A stretch of 51,317 nt of DNA from a virus, in the IMG/VR virus record IMGVR_UViG_3300008113_008399, positions 1-51,317 of that record, one strand, 5' to 3'. This document shows positions 1 to 11,700 of the stretch, one piece after another. How positions within the stretch are numbered: the first letter of the stretch is position 1; each line of letters begins with the position of its first letter. The translations under genes were made by a program, and so were the position numbers. The notes beneath the pieces were generated by a model. That model was not told where the DNA came from and made no database searches. It saw only the letters and a list, made by a program, of their open reading frames with translations.

Positions 1-3000
1 ACTTGTTCCTGAAGAACCTGAAGATCTACTTAAACCTGATGTACCATTTGTTCCTGAAGAACCTGAAGAAGCAGAAGAGCCACTTAATTGTGACAACCCT
101 GAAGCGCCAGCTGTACCTGAAGTACCAGTTGTACCTGAGCTAGCTGAAGAACCAGCAGACCCTGAAGAACCACTTAATTGAGACAACCCTGAAGTACCAG
201 CTGTTCCGCTTGTTGCAGAAGAAGCCGAAGTTCCAGAGGATGCTGAAGCACCTGATACACCCGCAGTACCGTCAGTACCTTTAGAACCACTAGAACCAGA
301 AGTTCCTGAAGTTCCTGAAGTTACACTTAAACCACTATTTGCAGCTAAACCTGAAGTACCAACCGTACCTGAAGTTGCTGAAGACCCTGAAGTTCCAGCT
401 GAGCCACTATTATTACTTGAACCAATTGTACCAGCAGTACCAGTTGAACCTGAAGAACCTGAAGTTCCAGAACTTCTACTTAATGCTGAAGCACCATCTG
501 TACCATTTGTTCCTGAAGACCCAGACGTTCCTGAAGATCCTGAAGATCTACTTAAACCTGAAGTACCATTTGTACCACTTGAACCAGAAGAAGCAGAAGA
601 TCCACTTAATTGTGACAACCCTGAAGCACCTGCTGTACCGCTTGAACCAGAAGTACCTGAAGTTGCTGAAGAACCACTAGAACCAGACAATCTTGATAAA
701 CCTGATGTACCAACTGTTCCTGAGGTGGCTGAAGAACCAGCAGACCCTGAAGAACCACTGTTTGCTGATTGACCACTCGTACCGTTTGTACCAGTTGATC
801 CTGAAGAACCAGAAGTTGCTGAAGAACCCGAGTTGGCACTCAATCCTGAAGTAGCCGCTGAACCTGAACTACCTGAAGTTCCTGAAGTCGCAGATGTACC
901 CGCAGAACCACTTGAACCTGATAATTGAGATAAACCATTTGTACCAGCTGTACCTGTAGTACCAGAAGATGCACTTGTACCTGATGAACCCGCATTTGCA
1001 GATGCACCATTTGTACCATTTGTACCTGTAGACCCACTAGAACCTGAAGTTCCAGCTGAGCCACTATTATTTGAAGAACCTGAGGTTCCAGCTGTACCTG
1101 AAGTTGCTGAAGAACCACTAGAACCTGATGAACCCGCATTTGCAGAAGCACCATTTGTACCATTTGTTCCAGTTGTACCACTTGTTGCCGAAGAACCTGA
1201 GGTTGAACTTAAACCACTATTACCAGCATTACCTGAAGTACCATTTGTACCCGTAGACCCAGACGAACCTGAAGTTCCTGAAGAACCTGAGCTTCTACTT
1301 AAACCTGATTGACCATCTGTACCTGAAGTACCAGTTGAACCAGCTGATCCCGATGTACCTGAAGTATCACTTGTAGCAGACACACCATCCGTACCTGAAG
1401 TACCAGACGTTCCAGCTGTTGCTGAAGAACCAGACAGTCTTGATAAACCGTTTGTACCAGCGGTACCAGTTGTTCCAGAAGAACCACTTGATGCGCTTGA
1501 TCCACTTAATTGTGATAAACCAGAAAGACCCGCAGTACCATTTGTACCAGTAGATCCTGAAGATGCTGAAGTACCGCTTGAACCACTATTTGCCGATTGA
1601 CCACTTGTACCAGCGCTACCTGAAGATGCTGATGATCCTGAAGAACCAGATGTTCCAGAAGTTGCACTTGATCCAGCACTACCTGAAGATCCGCTTAATT
1701 GAGACAATCCTGAGGTTCCAACCGTTCCAGAAGTTGCTGAAGAACCTGATGTAGCGGAGCTACCACTATTCGCACTCGCACCATTAGTACCATTTGTACC
1801 CGTAGAACCTGAAGAACCTGATGTTCCACTTGATCTACTTAATGATGATTGACCATCTGTTCCAGAAGTTCCTGTAGAACCTGAAGAACCACTTGTTCCA
1901 GAAGTATCACTTGTAGCAGACACACCATCTGTACCTGAAGTACCTGATGTACCAGCTGTTGCTGAAGAACCACTTAATCTACCCAATCCTGAAGTACCAG
2001 CGGTACCACTTGTAGCAGATGAACCAGAAGTTGCTGAAGAACCACTATTTGCACTCGCACCCGAAGTTCCATTAGAACCAGTTGAACCTGATGTTCCAGA
2101 AGTTGCTGAAGAACCAGCAGAACCACTTAAACCTGAGGATCCAGCTGTTCCTGAAGTTGCACTAGACCCTGAAGAACCTGAACTACCAGATGAACTACTT
2201 AAAGCTGAAGAACCAACTGTACCAGTAGTACCTGATGTACCACTTGATGCGGATGTTCCTGAAGAACCACTATTTGCAGCTAAACCTGAAGTACCATTTG
2301 TACCAGTTGATCCGCTTGATCCTGAAGAACCTGATGTTCCCGAAGATTTACTTAATGCAGAAGCACCGTCTGTACCAGCTGAACCACTTGATCCTGAAGA
2401 ACCAGAAGTTCCTGAAGTTGCTGATGTTCCCGCTGAACCTGAGCTACCGCTTAACTGAGATAATCCAGATGTACCGACCGTACCTGAGGTCGCTGAAGAA
2501 CCACTTGTAGCTGAACTACCTGAGTTAGCTGAAGCACCATTTGTACCGTTTGAACCAGTCGATCCAGATGAACCTGATGTTCCAGAACTTCTGCTTAAAC
2601 CAGACTGGCCATCCGTACCTGAAGTACCAGTTGAACCACTTGATCCAGATGTACCTGAAGTATCACTTAAAGCAGATTGACCATCCGTACCTGAAGTACC
2701 TGATGTACCAGCCGTTGCTGAAGAACCTGATAATCTACTTAAACCTGAGGTTCCAACCGTACCTGAAGTAGCTGAAGAACCTGAAGTAGCTGAGCTACCA
2801 CTATTCGCTGATTGGCCACTTGTACCAGCAGAACCAGAAGACCCACTTGTACCAGATGTTGCTGAAGAGCCAGCTGAACCCGCACTACCACTTAATTGTG
2901 ATAAACCACTTGTACCAGCTGTACCTGAAGTTGCTGAACTACCAGAAGTAGCTGAAGAACCTGAGTTTGCTGATGCACCGTTTGTACCGTTTGTACCAGT

Positions 3001-6000
3001 TGAACCTGAAGAACCTGAAGTTCCAGAACTTCTACTTAATGCTGAAGCACCATCTGTACCAGAAGAACCTGAACTACCAGAAGAACCTGAAGTTCCACTT
3101 GTAGCCGAAGTACCCGCACTACCTGAAGATCCAGATAATTGAGATAAACCGTTTGTACCAGCGGTTCCTGAAGTAGCGGAGCTACCTGATGTTGCTGAAG
3201 AACCACTATTTGCGCTTAAACCAGATGTACCGTTTGTTCCTGTACTACCTGAAGATGCTGATGTACCAGCCGATCCTGAAGACGCTGATAAACCAGATGA
3301 CCCTGAAGTTCCTGAGGTTGCAGAAGAACCTGCACTACCAGCTGAACCGCTTAACGCTGAACTACCTGATGTTCCAGAAGTTGCTGAAGAACCCGAACTA
3401 CCAGCAGAACCCGAAAGTTGACTTAAACCTGATGTACCAGCTGTTCCTGATGTAGCTGAAGTCCCAGCAGAACCTGAGCTACCACTATTTGCACTTGCAC
3501 CATTTGTACCGTTTGTACCTGTAGACCCACTAGAACCTGATGTACCCGAAGATCTACTCAAAGCAGACGCACCGTCCGTACCATTTGTTCCAGAAGAACC
3601 TGATGTACCCGATGAACCTGAAGATCTACTTAAACCCGATGTACCGTTTGTTCCTGAAGAACCGCTTGATGCACTCGATCCGCTTAATTGTGATAAACCT
3701 GAGTTACCAGCGGTACCTGAAGTACCAGTTGTACCTGAGCTAGCTGAAGAACCAGCAGACCCTGAAGAACCGCTTAATTGTGACAAACCTGATGTACCTG
3801 CGGTACCGCTTGTTGCGGAACTACCAGAAGTTGCTGAAGAACCTGAATTTGCGGATGCACCATTTGTACCGTTTGTACCTGTAGACCCACTAGAACCTGA
3901 TGTACCCGAAGATCTACTCAATGCCGATGCCCCATCAGTACCTGCTGATCCTGAACTACCTGAACTACCTGAAGTTCCAGAAGTTGCTGAAGTTCCAGCC
4001 GATCCTGAAGAACCTGATAATTGAGATAAACCATTTGTACCAGCTGTACCTGAAGTTGCAGAAGAACCACTTGATCCTGAAGATCCAGAGTTTGCAGAAG
4101 CACCAACAGTACCGCTTGTACCACTTGATCCTGAAGAACCTGAAGTTCCAGCAGAACCACTATTATTTGAAGAACCTGAAGTTCCAGTTGTACCAGTTGT
4201 ACCTGAAGAAGCGCTTGTACCAGATGAACCAGAGTTAGCTGAAGCACCATTTGTACCGCTTGTACCAGTTGTACCGCTTGTTGCAGAAGAACCTGAAGTT
4301 GCGCTTAAACCACTATTACCTGCATTACCTGAAGTACCGTTTGTACCAGTTGATCCGCTTGATCCTGAAGAACCAGAAGTTCCTGAAGATTTACTTAATG
4401 CAGAAGCACCGTCTGTACCAGCTGAACCTGAAGATCCACTTGATCCAGATGTACCTGAAGTAGCTGAAGTTCCAGCAGAACCCGATGAACCACTCAATTG
4501 AGACAAACCAGAAGTACCAGCTGTGCCTGAGGTTGCGGATGAACCAGAAGTTGCTGAAGACCCTGAATTTGCGGATGCACCATTTGTACCAGCTGATCCT
4601 GAAGATCCACTTGAACCTGATGTACCACTTGATTTACTTAATGCCGATTGACCATCTGTACCTGATGTACCAGTTGAACCGCTTGAACCAGACGTTCCTG
4701 AAGTATCTGATGTAGCTGATTGTCCATCCGTACCTGAAGTACCAGACGTTCCAGCTGTTGCTGAAGAACCAGACAATCTTGATAAACCTGATGTACCAAC
4801 TGTTCCTGAAGTTGCAGATGAACCTGAAGTTGCTGAAGAACCACTATTTGCTGATTGACCACTTGTACCAGCAGAACCTGAAGATCCTGAAGATCCTGAT
4901 GTACCACTAGTTGCTGAAGAACCAGCGGATCCAGCACTACCGCTTAATTGTGATAAACCACTTGTACCAGCTGTACCTGAAGTAGCGGAAGAACCTGATG
5001 TTGCTGAACTACCAGAGTTTGCAGAAGCACCATTTGTACCCGCAGTTCCAGTTGATCCTGATGAACCAGAGGTACCACTTGATTTACTTAAAGCGGATGC
5101 TCCATCAGTACCAGCCGATCCTGAAGACCCGCTTGATCCAGAAGTTCCTGAAGTTGCTGATGTACCAGCGGATCCACTTGACCCACTCAATTGTGACAAC
5201 CCTGATGTACCAGCGGTTCCTGAGGTAGCTGAACTACCTGAAGTTGCGGATGAACCACTATTTGCGGCTAAACCTGAAGTACCATTAGAACCTGTAGAAC
5301 CAGAAGATGCTGATGTACCAGAAGATGCTGATAATGCACTTAAACCTGAAGAACCTGCGGTTCCTGACGTTGCTGAAGAACCTGAACTACCAGCAGAACT
5401 GCTTAACGCTGAACTACCAGAGGTACCTGTTGTACCACTTGTTGCGGAACTACCGCTTGTCGCAGAAGAACCGCTATTTGCAGCTAAACCTGAAGTACCA
5501 TTTGTACCAGTAGAACCTGAAGATCCACTTGAACCAGATGTACCTGAAGATTTACTTAATGCTGACGCACCATCAGTACCCGCACTACCTGAAGAACCAG
5601 AAGAACCTGATGTTCCTGAAGTCGCAGATGTACCCGCTGAACCAGAAGAACCACTTAATTGAGACAATCCTGATGTACCAACTGTACCTGAAGTTGCGGA
5701 TGAACCAGAAGAAGCTGAAGTTCCTGAAGAAGCTGAAGCCCCACTAGAACCAGCTGAACCAGTTGACCCACTTGTTCCTGAGGTTGCGGATGAACCCGCA
5801 GAACCTGAAGAACCACTATTAGCTGAAGAACCAACTGTACCAGTAGTACCTGATGTACCACTTGATGCGCTTGTTCCTGATGAACCTGAATTTGAACTTA
5901 ATCCTGAAGTACCATTTGTACCTGAAGTTGCTGAAGATCCGCTTGACGCTGATGTCCCTGAAGACGCTGATGCTCCCGAAGAACCGTTAGAACCTGTAGA

Positions 6001-8700
6001 ACCAGAGGTACCACTTGTTGCTGAACTACCAGAAGACGCTGATAAACCAGATGAACCTGCGGTTCCTGAAGTTGCTGAAGATCCTGATGAAGCTGAACTA
6101 CCAGAATTAGCTGATAAACCTGAGGTACCATTTGTACCTGAAGTTGCTGAAGAACCAGCTGTACCACTTGTTGCTGAAGACGCTGAAGCTCCTGATGAAC
6201 CACTTGTTCCTGTAGAACCAGCTGTACCGCTTGTTGCTGAACTACCAGAAGATGCTGACAACCCACTTGAACCAGCTGAGCCAGAAGTTGCGGATGATCC
6301 TGATGTAGCAGAGCTACCACTATTTGCACTCAACCCTGATGTACCATTTGTTCCACTTGTAGCTGAACTACCAGAAGAAGCGGATGTACCTGAAGAAGCT
6401 GAAGCACCTGAAGCACCAGCTGTACCGCTTGAACCAGAGGTACCTGAAGTTGCAGAAGAACCACTTGAAGCACTTAAACCTGAAGAACCAGCTGTACCTG
6501 AAGTAGCGGAGCTACCTGAAGTCGCTGAGGATCCGCTTAATGCGCTTAAACCACTTGTACCATTTGTTCCTGAAGTTGCGGATGAACCAGAAGATGCTGA
6601 TGTACCTGAAGAAGCTGAAGCTCCTGATGACCCTACTGAACCTGAAGAACCTGATGTTCCTGACGTAGCAGAACTACCAGAACTTGCACTCAATCCTGAA
6701 GAACCTGCGGTTCCTGAAGTTGCTGAGGATCCTGATGTGGCAGAGCTACCACTATTTGAAGATAGACCTGACGTACCAGCTGTTCCTGAAGTAGCGGAGC
6801 TACCTGAAGAACCTGATGAACCAGAACTATTACTATTTCCACTCGAACCTGCGGTTCCTGAAGAAGCTGAACTTCCTGAAGAACCCGATGTACCACTAGT
6901 TGCAGATGACCCACTTGTAGCGGATGATCCAGAATTAGCAGCTAAACCTGAAGTACCATTTGTACCTGAAGTTGCTGAAGATCCGCTTGACGCTGATGTC
7001 CCTGAAGATGCGCTTAAACCTGAAGAACCAGCTGATCCAGCTGAACCTGATGTTCCTGACGTAGCAGAACTACCAGAAGATGCGCTTAAACCTGAACTAC
7101 CTGATGTACCGCTTGTAGCAGAGCTACCTGAGGTTGCAGAAGAACCTGAATTAGAACTCAACCCTGATGTACCATTTGTTCCTGAAGTTGCGGATGAACC
7201 AGAAGATGCTGATGTACCTGAAGAAGCTGAAGCTCCTGATGAACCAGCGGAACCACTTGTTCCCGAAGTACCAGAAGATGCTGAACTACCAGAAGATGCA
7301 CTTAAACCTGAAGAACCAGCTGTACCTGAAGTTGCAGAAGAACCAGAGGAAGCTGATGACCCACTATTTGAGGCTAAACCTGAAGTACCATTTGTTCCAC
7401 TTGTAGCTGAACTACCAGAAGAAGCTGATGTACCAGAAGAAGCTGAAGCCCCTGAAGAACCTGATGTACCAGATGATCCTGAAGTAGCGGAAGTTCCTGA
7501 AGAACCCGCTGAACCAGAGCTACCACTATTTGCGGCTAAACCAGAAGTACCATTTGTACCTGAAGTTGCGGAAGAACCAGAAGAAGCTGAAGTTCCTGAA
7601 GAAGCTGATGCTCCCGAAGAACCGTTAGAACCTGTAGAACCAGATGTTCCACTTGTTGCTGAAGATCCAGAAGAAGAACTTAAACCTGAAGAACCAACTG
7701 TTCCTGAGGTTGCGGATGAACCTGATGTTCCTGAAGAACCAGAGTTACTAGATAAACCGCCAGTACCATTTGTACCCGTAGAACCGCTTGAACCAGATGT
7801 TGCTGAAATAGCAGAAATACCATCAGCACCATCAACACCGCTTGAACCAGATGTACCTGAAGAACCCGAAGAACCTGATGTTTTACTTGAACCAGCTAAA
7901 CCGCTTGTACCTGTCGTACCTGAAGTCGCAGATGTACCTGAAGTTGCAGAAGAACCACTATTTGAAGATAATCCTGAAGTACCGTTTGTTCCTGAAGTTG
8001 CTGAAGATCCGCTTGATGCAGATGTTCCTGATGTTGAAGAAACACCGCTTGATCCAGCTGTACCAGAAGTTGCTGAAGAACCTGAGGTTGCTGAACTACC
8101 AGAAGATGCAGATAAACCCGAAGATCCTGATGTACCACTTGTAGCAGAACTACCTGAGGTTGCAGAAGAACCACTATTTGAAGATAAACCCGAAGTACCG
8201 TTTGTTCCTGAAGTTGCAGAAGAACCAGATGATGCAGACGTACCTGAAGTTGCTGAAGCACCTGAAGAACCAGCGCTACCTGTTGATCCTGATGTTCCTG
8301 ATGTAGCACTTGATCCAGCTGAACCAGAAGACGCACTTAAACCAGAAGTACCAACTGTACCAGAAGTTGCTGAAGAACCTGAAGAAGCTGAAGCGCCAGA
8401 ATTACCACCAGTTCCTGAAGTTCCTGAAGAACCACTTGAACCAGATGAGAATGATAATCTACTTTGACCAGCAACACCAGTTGTACCATTTGTACCAGAA
8501 GAACCAGAAGAACCTGAAGTTTCACTTAAACCACTGTTTGAACTAGCACCATTTGTACCGCTAGAACCTGAGGTTGCAGAAGAACCTGAGGTTGCGCTTG
8601 AACCACTATTTGCGGCTAAACCAGAAGTACCGATTGTACCTGAAGTTGCAGACGAACCTGAAGATGCTGCTGAACCTGATGACCCACTTTCACCACTTGA
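1..8700 (-). repeat. Ser/Thr-rich Gly-X-Y repeat with regular Gly replacements
   Basis: Codons are mainly GGT/GGA, TCA/TCT, ACT/ACA, encoding GTS, GSS, GTA and GLS triplets. Triplet Gly is replaced at intervals, as in GLSQLSG, GLSRSSG, GLAANSGSS and GVSATSDTSG. Long near-identical blocks recur, for example the stretches ending at 3540 and 3900, which are 360 bp apart. Confidence 0.8.
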
Positions 8701-11700
8701 ACCATTAGAACCTGATGTTCCTGAAGAACCAGCTGTTCCTGAAGAGGCTGAGTCGCCAGAACTTCCTGATGTTCCAGTAGAGCCTGAAGCACCACTTGAA
8801 CCAGATGTTCCAGTAGAACCGTTATCACCAGAAGAACCGTTTGTTCCTGAAGAACCAGAAGCGCCTGATTCACCATTTAAACCATTTATACCTGAAGAAC
8901 CTGAAGATCCAGTTGACCCTGAAGACCCACTTTCACCACTTTCACCTGAAGTACCAAAACTACCACCATCACCAGATGTACCATCGCTACCTGTAGAACC
9001 AGATTCACCCGATTGACCAGATGTCCCAAATGAGCCATCATTACCCGAAGATCCATCGCTACCTGTAGAACCAGATTCACCACTTATTCCTGAAGTTCCT
9101 GAAGAACCGTTATCACCGCTTGTACCATCCGATCCTGTACTACCACTTTCACCGCTTATTCCTGATGTACCGTTAGAACCTTCGTTTCCTGATGTACCAT
9201 CTGATCCAGTTGAACCTGATTCACCACTTATTCCTGAAGTTCCTGAAGAACCGTTATCACCGCTTGTACCATTTGAACCAGTTGACCCAGAGTCGCCACT
9301 TACACCCGATGTACCATTAGAACCATCATTACCTGATGTACCATCTGAACCAGTTGAACCGCTTTCACCTGATAAACCACTTGTACCGTTAGATCCGTTA
9401 TTACCTGATGTGCCATCACTACCCGTGCTACCACTTTCACCTGATACACCAGAAGTTCCACTTGAACCATTATCACCAGAAGAACCATCTGAACCAGTTG
9501 ATCCCGATTCTCCACTTATACCAGAGGTTCCGTTGGAGCCATCATCACCTGAAGAACCGTTAGTTCCTGAAGAACCTGAAGCTCCGCTTTCACCATTTAA
9601 ACCATTTATACCTGAAGAACCTGAAGATCCAGTTGATCCCGAAGACCCACTTTCGCCAGATTGGCCAGATGTTCCAAATGAACCATCATTACCTGAAGAA
9701 CCATCTGATCCAGAGGATCCAGACTCACCTGATATACCAGATGTTCCAAATGAACCATCATTACCTGAAGATCCATCGCTACCTGTGGAACCAGATTCAC
9801 CCGATTGACCAGATGTACCGTAAGACCCATCAGCCCCACTTGATCCATCTGACCCAGTTGATCCAGACTCACCACTTATTCCCGAAGTCCCTGAAGATCC
9901 GTCATTACCTGATGTGCCATCACTACCAGTTGAACCTGATTCTCCACTTATTCCTGAAGTTCCATTTGAACCATTATCACCGCTACTACCATCACTACCA
10001 GTTGATCCAGACTCACCACTTATTCCTGAAGTCCCATTAGATCCGTCATTACCTGAAGATCCGTCTGAACCAGTTGAACCACTTTCACCTGATTGACCTG
10101 AAGTTCCGTTGGAACCATCGTTACCTGAAGACCCATCTGAACCAGTAGACCCAGATTCACCACTTATACCAGAGGTTCCAAAACTACCGTTAGCTCCTGA
10201 AGAACCGTCTGAACCAGTTGAACCTGATTCACCACTTATACCAGAGGTTCCGTTAGAACCGTTATCACCAGAAGAACCGTTAGTTCCTGAAGAACCTGAA
10301 GCTCCGCTTTCACCATTTAAACCATTTATACCTGAAGAACCTGAAGATCCAGTTGATCCTGAGGATCCCGATTCACCACTTTCACCTGAAGTACCAAAAC
10401 TACCGTCAGCTCCTGAAGAACCATCACTACCCGTGCTACCACTTTCACCTGATTGACCAGATGTTCCTGAAGAACCGTCATTACCTGAAGATCCGTCTGA
10501 ACCTGTGCTACCACTTTCACCGCTTATCCCTGATGTTCCAAATGAACCATCCGCTCCTGAAGAACCATCTGACCCAGTTGATCCAGACTCACCACTTATT
10601 CCTGAAGTACCATTAGATCCGTCATTACCAGATGTACCATCTGATCCAGTAGACCCAGATTCACCTGATTGGCCAGAGGTTCCAAATGAACCGTCAGCCC
10701 CACTTGATCCATCGGATCCTGAAGACCCAGATTCACCTGATTGGCCAGAGGTTCCAAATGAACCGTCAGCCCCACTTGATCCATCGGATCCTGTAGAACC
10801 AGATTCACCTGATTGGCCAGAAGTACCAAAAGATCCATCATTACCTGAAGAACCTGAAGATCCAGTTGATCCCGATTCTCCACTTATTCCTGAAGTTCCA
10901 TTAGATCCGTCATTACCTGAAGATCCGTCTGAACCTGTGCTACCACTTTCACCACTTATTCCTGAAGTCCCATTTGAGCCATTATCGCCTGATGTACCAT
11001 CTGAACCAGTTGATCCTGACTCGCCAGATTGGCCAGAAGTACCAAAAGATCCATCATTACCTGAAGACCCATCTGATCCAGTAGACCCAGATTCACCCGA
11101 TTGACCAGAGGTTCCAAATGAACCATCATTACCTGAAGACCCATCTGAACCTGTGCTACCGCTTTCACCCGATTGACCAGAAGTACCATTTGATCCGTCA
11201 TTACCTGAAGAACCATTGGATCCGTTTGATCCCGATTCACCACTTATTCCTGAAGTTCCATCAACACCATCAACACCATCAACACCATTTGTACCAGAAG
11301 TACCACTTTCACCTGATGTACCAGATTCACCCGATGAACCACTTTCACCAGATTGGCCAGATGTACCGTTAGAACCATCCGCTCCTGAAGAACCATCTGA
11401 ACCAGTAGACCCAGATTCACCACTTATACCAGAGGTTCCTGAAGAACCGTCATTACCACTACTACCATCACTACCAGTTGAACCAGATTCCCCTGAAGTC
11501 CCGTTAACGCCTGTTGTACCAGAATCACCGTCCGAACCGTTAGTTCCTGAAGAACCTGAAGCTCCGCTTTCACCATTTAAACCATTTATACCTGAAGAAC
11601 CTGAAGACCCAGTTGATCCTGAAGACCCACTTTCGCCAGATTCACCTGAAGTTCCATTTGAACCATTATCACCACTACTACCATCACTACCTGTACTACC

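Noticed and set aside
6737-8467. A 576-codon Pro/Glu/Val-rich open frame on the plus strand, and many shorter frames on both strands within the fibre gene
   Set aside because: They are antisense or shifted readings of the Gly-X-Y repeat. The low-complexity sequence has few stops in any frame, the frames lack their own start signals, and the N-terminal domain and start codon fit only the minus-strand frame.
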